Part shown: in pieces, positions 12,841 to 23,451 of the stretch
How the letters are laid out: each line of letters opens with the position of its first letter
Position numbering within the stretch: position 1 is the stretch's first letter
Assembly: GCA_947184155.2 (NCBI GenBank)
Contig: CAMXCT020002724.1
Coordinates: 1-64,000 of the forward strand
DNA length: 64,000 nt
Direction: 5' to 3'
From: Cladocopium goreaui
Lineage: Eukaryota > Sar > Dinophyceae > Suessiales > Symbiodiniaceae
Notes under the pieces: model-generated
What the model was told of the DNA's origin: nothing
The model's input: only the letters and a program-made list of their open reading frames with translations
Databases searched by the model: none
Position numbers and translations under genes: made by a program

Positions 12841-13729
12841 GCAGCAAAAGAAAAGATGATGCGCAGTTTTGCACAATGTTGACTATGTGGAAGTTTTCGA
12901 AGTCTTTCTTGGCAAAGTGATTGAACAGTGAACATCATGTACTACCCATCCAACAATCAAATTGGTGGCAGGGCAGAGCATCCAAGTAACGTCTTTGAAC
13001 AGTTTGATCAATGATAACTTTCAGGTACGGAGAAATATGTGGTCATGGCTTCACAATCACCAGCGATGCCAGCCGTTTTGGCCCAAGCGCTTTGGTAAAA
13101 ACAACAAAAACATACAAAAACCATGGCTTCCTGAGAAGGCTTCCTAGTGTTTTTCCCATCCATTGAAGCGTGGCAGCCACCTTTTGAGACTTGCGCCATG
13201 GGCTGCAACTGTTCCAGTTCCGGGCCGGCGTTGCCCCAGCCGGATGCGGCACGGTGGCATACGAACGTTTGGCATCGAGGAGCTTCTGGTTGGTGATGAA
13301 ATAGGGACTTATACCACCTGGGTGAATGTTGGTAAAACCATGGTAAAACCATGTCATAAACCACCCATATTCAATATTTTGATATATTTTGATGACTTAT
13401 ACCATCCATAACAATGGTAATTTAGGTGGTTTACTGCTTTACTGACATTATGGGGGATTGATTATTACCCATAGGGAAACCTATGAACCAACTAGTGTTG
13501 ATGCACCTCCTTAAGGTTAGAGAAACTTGGTGATACAACTTTTTTTTCTGCTTGTAACTTGGCATGTTGTGGGGTCCCAGGTTCGCACAACAGCACATTT
13601 GAGGGACTCATGAAAGGACGCATATATGATCCTCAGTGGAACATAGTTGAACTCATGATGTTGGCAATGAAATCCGGGATCGTTTTTGGAATATTTCCTT
13701 GTAGTTTCCCTTGGCTGCTTGGAACAATT
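12841..13729. other. Stretch with only weak coding hints
   Basis: One short frame at 13198 begins MGCNCSSSG. That would be an N-myristoylation-type start, but the frame closes after 32 codons and the other two frames are also open, so no gene is called. Around 13330-13440 there are repeated GGTAAAACCATG / CATAAACCACC phrases resembling a degenerate palindromic element. Confidence 0.35.
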
Positions 13730-14304
13730 GCCTCATTCGTTTGACGACTTCTTGTTGGGTGCCACCAGCCACTTGACGGCAGGCGAGGGTGATGATGGGG
13801 ACCAGATGCAGTCAATGGGGACGCCACCAAACCCCATTCGCTTTTTGCCCTTACAGCTGGAAGATGCACCTCGGCTCAAGCGGATGCTGGACGAGATCGT
13901 GCACGAGCTGGGGAGGACTGGGAAATGTGAAAGTTTTCTTTGGTCCCCAAAGATAAAGGAAAAAATCGATGACTGTTTTGTAGAAGTGGTTTTCATTTCT
14001 TTCTATTTTAGTATGACCAAATGCCACCCATTGGCTCAAAAACAGCCGCAGTTTCTGCGCCACGCGATCATCCCACCTACCTAGGTCACTGTCCTGCGGC
14101 GACAGGACGCTGCAGCAGAGGGGTGCAAAAAGGGTGGAAGATGGTGGAACTGGCAGGGCCTCCATGTTCCCAGATATGATCTACCCTCTGGTTATTTAAC
14201 ATAGCCATGGAAAATTTCCCATTTATAGATGATTTTCCCATTAACACCTCCATTTATAAGGGATTTTCCATGGCTATGTTAAATAACCAGATGGTAAATT
14301 TTGA
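13730..14304 (+). CDS. Unknown protein, last exons; final intron is an introner
   Basis: A frame open from about 13730 to 13930 reads GATSHLTAGEGDDGD and later LEDAPRLKRMLDEIVHELGR, which looks like an acidic linker followed by an amphipathic helix. The next exon, 14085-14190, starts VTVLRRQDAAAEG and ends RYDLPS plus one base, exactly at the CTG^GT of an inverted-repeat element. After that element's AACCAG the frame resumes in phase as DGKF and stops at 14302-14304. The junction between the first two exons is not resolved. I do not recognise the family. It could also be the end of the SANT gene upstream. Confidence 0.45.
14182..14296. mobile_element. Introner-like inverted-repeat element, family I (subtype GGTTATTTAACATAG)
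   Basis: Both ends carry CCCTCTGGTTATTTAACATA or its complement, with internal CCATGGAAAATTTCCCATTTATAGATGATTTTCCC mirrored by the other half. Intron 14191-14290 would be spliced at its own GT and AG, joining RYDLPS to DGKF. Confidence 0.85.
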
Positions 14305-15180
14305 AATTTAAGGAGGATCAGGAGTGCAAACGCCGGCCCAAAAGATAGAAAACACAGATTTCAACTGGCTGAGAAACTCAGCCAGCTTTTGAAGATCTAG
14401 GATGTTCTGGTGAAATAATAAAATAATGTGGCAAACCCCATAAGAATATTAAAATTGAGGTGGTGCAACCTTCTATCCCAGCATTTCTGGTGATTTTTGA
14501 ATGATTGATCGCCCCGTACGGAGGAGGATGGTAGCTTCCACGTTGATGGCAGCGATGTGCCTGATAGAGGCGCCGGTCTACCATACTGCTTGAGCACCGT
14601 GGTGGAAATGGATCACAGGTGGCATAGGCCACCAGTGATGCGGACGGCCAGGGAAATCCAATAATACCCGACCAATCCCGACCACCACTTTTGGGGGGTT
14701 TACACAATCATTTGTGGTGCAATTGGGGGTGTTTCACTGTTGGATACAGTACCGTGTGCCACATTATTTCACCAAAACATCCTCCTAGGTTAGTGTCAGG
14801 ACAAACTACAGCGCAGAGGCAAGTAGACTTAAGAGAGCAACATGTCAGGCATGCAGATTCAACCTGTCAAGGAGTTCAATTGTGGTTGGCAAGCAGTTCC
14901 TTCTTTTCTTGTTGTGCTTCGTCTTGGTGAAGTGACTCCATCAGCCTGAGGTAAATCCTTTCAGAACAAAGACGCGAGACTTGATCTGATATATTCTGAC
15001 ATGGTGTGCTTGAGATGTTGTGGTTTCATATCGTGCGGGCACCCATGCGAATTTATTGGGGTCAGTTATATACATGCACAAGCACGCGCACACGGCGCAC
15101 GCCTACACAATATATGGTGATCGATCTAAAGGTCCTTGTAAGGAGTTTTAATTGCGAAAGCCGTGCATGTTATGTTGGAA
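14305..15180. other. Mostly non-genic; two weak exon candidates
   Basis: A + strand frame at about 14523-14666 reads GSFHVDGSDVPDRGAGLPYC and closes with TAA. Another at 14841-14949 could start MSGMQIQPVKEFNCGW. Neither has clear splice sites on both sides or recognisable domains. Confidence 0.25.
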
Positions 15181-15935
15181 ACCTTCGCGAAAGTTTTTTT
15201 TCGAGTTCGCGAAAGTAAAATTTTGTTTCGCGAAAGTTTCGCGAAAGTTGGATATCATAATCATTATGTAAAGGGCTGCCACCCACTGCCGCCCGGTGTC
15301 CGGCAGGAGAAGGGCACTAAGAATTTCGGTTTGGTTCTGGTTCAGTTCCCAGTATGGTGGTGCTTGTGGACAATCACGCCCTTCATAGGTAGCAGCCGAG
15401 CTTCCAAAGGCGAGACTTCGCAACAGCCAAACGCCATGGTCCTGAAGCACATCCTTGCACCTGCCGCTGTCACTACCTAATGATGCTTTTTGAAGTCTCA
15501 AGAAACAAGCTCCAAATTCAAATGCAGTAGCCAAGTTTCCAAAAGTGAGGCTTTGCGAGAGCCAAGCACCAAGGCCCTTGGTGTTCGTTTGCCTTCAATG
15601 CACCCCCTGCTGATGGCCTGGGTCTGTGAATAGGGATATTTTCGCGAAAGTTCCGCGAAAGTTATGCGAAAGAGCGGGCGAAAGTCAAAGTGCATGTTGA
15701 AGGGGGTGGACCAGTAAACCTTGCCAAAAAAACCTAGTCAGCAACAATCTGCCCTGAGAAGGGATTCCGTGATGCTAGCTGCATGTTTAAAAGGCTATCA
15801 AGAAGTGATCCGTGATTCTCTGGCGTAATTTGGCAGGTGGTGAACGAATCTTTATAAGAGGTGTTGTTGGCCAACATGGGCCCCGCGAAAGATAAACATG
15901 GAGTTCGCGAAAGTTTCGCGAAAGTAAAATTTTTA
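15180..15935. repeat. Dispersed TTTCGCGAAAG palindromes in three clusters
   Basis: The self-complementary core CTTTCGCGAAAG and near copies occur in clusters at about 15184-15250, 15640-15685 and 15886-15945. Each cluster is followed by GTAAAATTTTNNTTCGCG. A second direct repeat, starting AGCC(G/A)AG(C/T)TTCCAAA(G)G, occurs at about 15388-15440 and 15528-15590. No exon is supported. Confidence 0.85.
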
Positions 15936-15984
15936 TTCGCGAAGAATGGCCGTTCCGGGAAAAAGGAATTTTGATCAACAACCA

Positions 15985-16225
15985 TATAGATATATAATTA
16001 TATGTATATAATATATATATATATACATAAATAATCATATATATATATATAGATGTACATATATAAATAATTATATATGTATATATATAAATAATTATAT
16101 GTATATATATATATATGTATGTATGTATATATATATATATATGTATGTATATATATATATATGTATTATATATATATATGTATTATATATATGTGTGTAT
16201 GTTATATATATATATACATATTGTA
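15985..16225. repeat. TA-rich microsatellite (ATATATGTATAT)
   Basis: Almost pure alternating TA with GTATGTATG interruptions for about 240 bp. Peptides read from it (MYVCIYIY) are artefacts. Confidence 0.95.
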
Positions 16226-17266
16226 ATCCCCCTTAGAAATTCCTCTAAAGAATCAGACAGCCCAGTTGTCCCAACAAATGCTGCTTCTTTTTGGGGGGGT
16301 ATAGTAGAAAAACAATGTTTTCCACATGGCTAACCTGGACTCCATGTTTTTTGGCAGGGCCAATCCTGGGTCATTATTTTTAGAGAAGGCATTTTGAGGG
16401 CCAATTGACATGCCTTTGTTTTTTTTTTAATTTGCGAAAACAGCTGTTGTGCGCCGGTACCGCTTGTATTACAGACGAGTCAAACAAACTACAAGATTGA
16501 CAACAAGTTTCAAATGTTTTGTGGCATTCACGTGGCTCACACGGACCCCTGATTCTTTAGAGAATTGCTTGTATATTTTTTTTGTAGTTGGTTGCCTGGG
16601 CCATGATTTTTTAGAGGGTGTCAGACCCCGAGGCATCCTAGGTAGTGATTCTTTAGATGTGCATAGATGTGCCATTTCAGTAGTTTAAGCTGGACTGCCG
16701 TTTTTTGTCTGAAAAATCAGGTGCCCATGTGAGCAGGCTCCCAGAAGGATTGTATGTATATATATATATCACTATACATATATATATATTTGTATGTATA
16801 CAGATTGATAGTCTTCAAAACATGGATATGGATCGGCTTCGCTTGTCGAGCTGGGTGTTCCAGTATCTACAAGGAAACTAATTACACTTGTCAAAGTAGT
16901 TTCTGAGTAGTTGTACGTTGTACTCACTTTCCTTGAGAGTGGGTGAAATAACAATGGCCCTGGAGCTAGTGGTTGTCGCGTGTGTTTGCAATATTTATTG
17001 TGCGGTTGCAGTTACACAGTCACACATGGTGACTAGGTGACTAGCTGTATTGGCATGGCCTTTCCATGTTGACATGGGATTGAAATCCCGATCCAACAGT
17101 CGGCAGGGTCAGGCTGGGTATACCACTCACAGAATCTCAAAGCCTTACCTTCCATATCCAGGTCAATGTCCGAATAAGTTTGGGAGCACGTTTTTTTTTC
17201 ACCCTGAAAGTTTTGGAGTAAAACTCATCACCACGCTGGACCCGCCCCTTCTAAATTTCCACACAG
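16226..17266. other. Non-genic stretch
   Basis: No supported exon. Contains a poly-T run near 16410 and a TA microsatellite at 16750-16800. Repeated phrases ATTCTTTAGA / GATTTTTTAGAG occur at 16240, 16548, 16605 and 16650. Confidence 0.4.
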
Positions 17267-20200
17267 AACATCTCATTCAAGCATCGAACGGTTCAAGAAG
17301 TATGCCCCCAAGGGCATGACCAGCCTTTGGGTCCAGCTCAGCCCCTCCCGAATGGAACTGCCATTGCTTCGCCCCAGGAACCTCATTGCCAAGTGGGGAA
17401 GCAGCATCCAGGGGGAAGACTTGGGTGATGGTTGGGTGACTGGGCGATCTGAGCTTGGTAAATGAGGAATTCTAGGGTATTGTAAGTGGCTCATTCCAGC
17501 TCATTCCAGCTCATTCCAGCTCCCTTTTTTACAGCCGTTGCATGGATTGTCGTCAGCTTCGTCCTATCTTTTCATGATGAGCAGTGATGAGCAGTTAAAA
17601 CATTTATTCAAGCATGTTGAATCAGTCATTTTCTATAGAAAAATGCTGATGATTCTCCCAAAAGTGCATGAAAATACAACACTTTGCAGCCGTTTTTCGC
17701 GGCACATTGCCGACCTTTGCGCTGGTGAGTCTCCAGCATGGTGCTGGCAGGTGCTTGGCGTGGATTTTTGATGTTTTTGTGAGGGGTTTGATGTTTTTTG
17801 GCTGGGTTTTGTACTGTTTAATTTCTTTGTTTTTGCTTGGATTTTGATGTTTTGTTGCCAATTTTTTGGTGTTTCTTTGTTGGGTTGTTGAAGCTTTTGA
17901 TGGTTTTTTAATGTTTCTTTGTGGGGTTTTCGATGTTAATGCGTGTTTGATGCTTGTTGCTGGGTTCTTTATACTTTGCAGTTTTGTTTATATATACCAT
18001 ATGTATCCATATGTGTGTTAGGGGTGGTAATGTTTTTTTTTGTTGCGGGGTTGTTTGCTGTGTTTTCCATGTTTATTGCTGATTTGTTGATGTTTGCATA
18101 TTCTTTTGGGTTTTGCTTTTTATGATTTTGGCATTTTCTTGTTTTTTTCATGCTGTTTGCTTGGTTACTGATATGTTTGCTTGGTTTTTGATGTAGTTGC
18201 TAAGTTTTTTGATGGGTTTGATGTTTTTTTTTCCCCGAATGTTGTTTGTTCTTTTTTTCTTTTGGCTGGATGTTTGGTATTTTTTTTCAATGTTTTTGCT
18301 GTTTTTTAATATACGTTGTTTGATGGTTTTTGACTTGTTTGCTGGATTTTGTTTTTTGATTGGTTTTGATGTGTCTTGCTGTTTTTTTGGTGGTTGCTCG
18401 TTCCTGATTGTTTGAGGTAAGGGTGAAACAGGTTGACCATGAAGGAATCAACGGTTTTTGAGTTGCCTGAACCATATCATGGACGGAGAAGTCTTCAGCC
18501 TCTGTTGAACTCTCTGAGATGGCGATGGAGAGGAAGAGAGAGAGAGAGAGAGAGATGCCTTCTGTGTCCCAGCATGGGAGTTTCCCAACTTGATGCAACT
18601 GGAGGCAGCAGCCATGGCAGTTTCCCGGGCACCATGCATAGTCATGGAGGTGCGCTGCAATTGTATGTCAACCCGGGCTACCGTGTGACAAAGGAACAGA
18701 TTTCCGAAGCGAACGTTTTCAGCATCTTTCATCAGTTTTTTGTTGATACGATCGTTGATGAATGTGATTCGAATAAATAATGTTTTCCCATGTGAAATCA
18801 TGAAGTGCCGAATGTTAATGCACAAATTGCTCCGCAAATCAAAAAGAACGGATTAATATAGTATATATACAGTATATAAGGATGACTCCCGTGCAAGGTG
18901 CCACACCCCTCAGAAGCCACAACCCAGCTGTAAAGTAGCGCGCTGGCTGCCTTGTGGCAGCCCTGTGTTTGCTGCCCTTTTCGTCTCTTATCAGCTCGAT
19001 CATTCTGAAAAACCCGCTGGCGATGCCAGAATGAAAATAGCATTAATAAGCACCTGAAGAGGATTACCATATCGCAATCTAAAGCTCACCAATTACATAA
19101 AACCCGGACCCTTCTCCTCAGCCATCTCGGAGGTAGCTCTTTTCATGGAGACATGCACAGTGGCACTTTTCACGGAGACATGCACATGCGACGAGGTACG
19201 CTTTGGCAGGGAAGGGGGTTTATGACCCATGGATACCCATGGTGCCAATGGTATGGTGCTATTTGGGTCGCTAGTTACTATATAATACATTTTCACGCCT
19301 CATTTGGGATGACAAATGTTGGTCAAGGGCCAGTTGACATCAAGAACTACTGCATTTTGATGCTTGGTTTTGGTCCCCAGATGCTTCATGTACACGGAGA
19401 AGACTAAATACCACCCAATAGAAATCATCATGAGTTTATATTCTATATAGTAGTGGAATGTATGGGACCTATTATCATCTATTCATTTAGCTGGCACACC
19501 TCAGGATATAATAAGGGGGATGGGGTTATATGCCTTACCTTGTGATTCTTCATGTTGCTTTCTGAGAAGAGGGTACCCCTATATAGATACTCATGAATTT
19601 GCGTTCATGAACCATTATTTCCCCATATTCTCCTTACGAAAATTGCCATCAAAACTATATTTCCAATATATGTCGGGGGTGTCCATCATCCATTTAACCA
19701 CATGTTTTCAGACCTGATGGGCCATGGCTTCCTCCATCCAGCAGGTGAGGGCTGTGAGGATACATTTTGCGAGGAGAACTTACGAGCGGTGGTGGCACAT
19801 GCGAAAACTTGCTCCGGTAGAATCTGACTTTGACATACTATGATGATCCATGAACAATATATACATATATATATATATATGTGTGTGTGTATGTATATTG
19901 ATTATGTAATATTGATTAACGAGTACTATGATCTTGACAGGCTAAATTATATAATAATTAAATATTGATTGATATTATTGATGAATGCTATTGTTTTTTT
20001 TTCAATATGTTACTACCTGCATCTGTTACATTGAATCCTGCAACCATTCCCCTCAAGCTCATATAGACTCTGCCATACTCTGCCATGAGTTTGGACTTGG
20101 ATGATTATTGTCTCCTAGGGACGATTATCGGGTCCTATGTTGATTGGGGAATGGTACTGTTTACTTTGTTGATTCTGTGACTGCGGTTGATGTCAGCTAC

Positions 20201-22053
20201 TAAAAACATCGGAATTGAGTTGGAGGTTCCATCTCTTACCACAAATGGAACGGCAAAATTGGGCCATAATCGATAGATAAAGTGGTGAATTCTTCACCTT
20301 CTGTTAGTCACCAAAAGGCTCGTACATCACACACACATACACAGATAATTACATACATATATATATATACATAATTATACGTATACACACATATATATAT
20401 ATATGTATGTTTGCATACTAGTGACTAGTGACCTTTATTAACTAAGGTATCTCGAGGTCATCCATAGTCAAGCCGCTGAGATGCACGAATCTGCGACCAC
20501 AAAGAGACATTTCCCTGTCTGCCAATGTGTGATCTGGTTTCAAATATGGATGTGGGTCAAAATGGAAGACCTAGGGGACCACAAATGTTAGTCTAGTTTA
20601 GTATTAACCATCATTAACCATCCAATTATTGGGGTACCTAATTTTGACCCATACCCATATGTTGTTATTCCCATCGAATGGAATGATGATCAAAAAATGA
20701 TGAGCTTATTCTTCAGATGCAACGATCCCCGTTAGCCTCCGTAATTTGACATAGCCATGGAAAATCACCGATTTCCATCATGCAGAACATGCACTTGAAG
20801 GGACCATTTTCCATAGATATGTTACATAGCTGTTAGATATAATTTATACATCCATATTAATATGATTTTAATGTTCCATTAAAATGATTAATCATCATCG
20901 TTAATAGTAATGTTCCATTAATTTAATTGCCCATTGTGTGCCCGTTGAAGCACCGTGATGACCTTCAGGAGGACCCGGAACAGCGCGTGATGGATGAACG
21001 CTTTGCCTATGTGGGTAGAGGCCCACCCACGGGGGGAAGCAGCCGCATGGATCAAAGAGGTGATATAATTGGTTGATTTGTTTAAAACATGTATTGATCT
21101 ATTTTCTATGGTGAAATTAGGCGCTATATTAAATAAACATTGGTTATACATCAAACTTGGATGCATGCAGAAAAAAAACAACTAGCAGACTAGCATTTGC
21201 ATACCCACTGTCTTGAAGTTGGACCAATGCCCAGATGATGCCCCGAGGACATATTGAAGTTGCAGTGGCACCAAATAATTCCAGTTTGCAGCACCACTCT
21301 CCACGACTTTCATGGATCATGCTAGCCAATTCTCATAAGGTCTAGATTTGCCACTGGATGCAAGTTGGTTTGTACCACTAGCTCCTCTCCCAAGAATTTC
21401 ATTCAAAAAAGGGCACTGGGCTTTTACCTCCAAATACCTCCAAAAGCTCAATAGTCAAAAACAATTTTAGATTTTTTTTTAGAAACAGAATGATCAGAAT
21501 GAAACAGAGCTTATATATCAACTCTTTGTATCCTGGTTTCCTGGAGCCTGGGTGAGGCTTGTGCCGCCAGGTCGGGGGGACTATACCCAGGTGACGTCGA
21601 TGCAGCCGGTGGGGCACGGCCAAGGCGAATTTGCCAAGGAGAAGGTGGTGGTACGATCAGGCCGTTGGGATGTTATTTCTCGGGATTTCTGGGGATTTCT
21701 TGGACTTCCAAAAATGACTTTTGAGACCAAAAATCTGTGACTGGTGATCCAATCGACATGCAAAAGTGGATGTTCAAAAGTCGGTTTTATGTGGTGTTAT
21801 TACGACTTTTGGATGTTTTTTTTTTTGGATGACTGATAGAGACTCTGCAAAAAACTGGTAAGTCAATGAGTCAATGCTACTTTTGATCGTTTTCTGGCAG
21901 CAAACCTCGGAGCTGATGCCCGGATTCCCAGGTCTTCGACTGCGGCTCTTTTGTGTGCTGTCCCTGTGCTTCATGGTCTTGGTTGTACTGGGGCTCTTGC
22001 TCTTCTACCTGACACTTTGGCTGAAGAATGCTGAAGATCTGAGAAACATTTGA
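17267..22053 (+). CDS. Unknown protein with a C-terminal transmembrane segment, eight proposed exons
   Basis: Exons: 17267-17457, 17690-17724, 18573-18649, 19122-19195, 19745-19816, 20969-21059, 21571-21650 and 21901-22053, with TGA at 22051. Donors and acceptors are GT-AG. Phases agree from 19122 to the stop and between the first two exons. They do not agree around 18573, so an exon is missing there. The first exon reads SIERFKKYAPKGMTSLWVQL. The last holds a single strongly hydrophobic helix of about 26 residues (LFCVLSLCFMVLVVLG...) before a short polar tail, giving a tail-anchored or single-pass protein. Exon 19122-19195 contains an internal duplication (LFMETCTVA then LFTETCTC). The family is not recognised; the N-terminus and start codon are not found. 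Confidence 0.6.
17770..18420. repeat. Degenerate T/G-rich repeat (TTTTTGATGTTTTTGCTGGG-like)
   Basis: About 650 bp of strongly strand-biased sequence: T- and G-rich on +, with GATGTTTTT and TTTGCTGGG recurring about every 30 bp. It lies in an intron of the 17.3-22.05 kb gene and codes for nothing recognisable on either strand. Confidence 0.7.
19817..20968. other. Intron of the 17.3-22.05 kb gene
   Basis: AT-rich; TA/TG microsatellites at 19858-19895 and 20350-20412. A degenerate family I element lies at about 20745-20830. No exon is needed here, because the flanking exons join in phase 0. Confidence 0.5.
20745..20830. mobile_element. Degenerate family I element
   Basis: Keeps ACATAGCCATGGAAAATCACCG and the inverted CCATTTTCCATAGATATGTTACATAG but has lost the CCCTCTGG ends. 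Confidence 0.55.
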
Positions 22054-22784
22054 TGTGATTTTGTCTGACTCCTAAAGAACACACATACACAGAATTAGAC
22101 ACATACATTATAATTATATATATACACGCATATATATATATATACATGCATTTAATGTGCCTTAGTTAAATGAGCAGAGGAAGTGAGGACAGTGAGATTT
22201 CACCAGCAACACCAGCGAAAACTGAGTTGTTTGGACTGGGGGTGACACTTTGTCTTCAAGTTTTCTCATTTCGGTGGCCACACAGATGGAGGATAGCTGG
22301 TTGATGGCAAGTTGATAGTTGATGGGTTTATATATGTTTTCCATCTTCTTTGATGATGATAACCCAAATAAATTCATATCTTTGAGATGCCGGCTTGATC
22401 ACAAGCCACCAGCATCATTGTTGTTTCCTGGTTGGTTTCTGTCCCGCTTGTTTCTGTATATAGTTGTACCCCAGTGGTGTTTTTGCTTAGGTCCCTCCAT
22501 CAACAACCAAGGAAGTCGGAAGTCACATTGCACGAGTCTTGTTTCCCACTTGAAAATCAAGGAACATCAACATCCTGTGTGATTCCATATCCATCCATAT
22601 CCATCATATCCTTTGGTCAATGGCCATTTCAGGAACCTAAATTGGAGGTACCTACCATATATAAGGCCTATATAAGGCCTATGTAAGGGAATATCCCCAT
22701 AAAATATGGTCTTATATAGTACAGTACCTCCATTTTAGGATCCTGAAATTCCCATTGATTTGGTGGCTGTTTGAACCGCCGTAG

Positions 22785-23158
22785 CTCAGGCATGATCCGG
22801 GACCCAACATCGGTGCAGCTGAGATGCCCTGCGAAAATGTCTTCACGGTGGAGAGTGAGGGCATGGCCCCGCCCCTTGACGTCAGAGATTTTTGTCCCAG
22901 CTTCATGGCCGTTTACCAACTATAAATGATATATAAATATATATAAATGGTTAACAATTGGATTATGTACTTATAACTGGTGGGATTAGAGCTTGGAGAG
23001 TCTCGAAATCAGGTAGATCCGGCTGGATTTTTCAGGATTTTTCCCCTTCGCTGGTCATTCGGACGCCAAGGCTCTGCTGTGAGCAGGGTTTCATGCAGTT
23101 CTGCGCCACTACGGCCGCGCCGCAAAAGGAGGTGGTCCATGAGAATCTCGGCGGCTAG
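22785..23158 (+). CDS. Cysteine-containing unknown protein, last two exons
   Basis: Exon A (about 22785-22910) reads AEMPCENVFTVESEGMAPPL and DVRDFCPSFMA. Exon B (23036-23158) reads LCCEQGFMQFCATTAAP and ends HENLGG with TAG at 23156-23158. The intron 22911-23035 is GT-AG and joins them in phase 0. Seven cysteines in about 80 residues suggest a disulphide-bonded or metal-binding protein, perhaps secreted, but no family is recognised. The exon A border at AG 22783-22784 follows an in-frame stop, so at least one upstream exon must exist. It could belong to the same gene as neither neighbour: the gene upstream has its own stop at 22051. Confidence 0.55.
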
Positions 23159-23451
23159 TGGGTTTGTGCCGAGCCCCTATGATTTCTGAATTTCCCAAAG
23201 CTTTGATAGCATGTTTTTCCATGTGTTTTTCCCCATGAAACTTGCAATGTTGAGGCAGTTTTGGGCCAAAATCACGGAAGGTGGGCGAAACATCTTGCAA
23301 GTTGGAGCCTTCAGTTGGAGGAATTTCCTAGGATGCCACGGCATGCCAGTTCCACCCTTTAGTATTCCCACCCAGCGGAAAGTCGCCGAAATGCATCGGT
23401 ATCCTCTCCATTTCAGCTGGGATTTCCTGGGTCTGCTAGAGTTAGAGACAG

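Noticed and set aside
13198..13296. Short frame MGCNCSSSG as a myristoylated protein
   Set aside because: Only 32 codons, the other frames are equally open, and no downstream exon could be joined.
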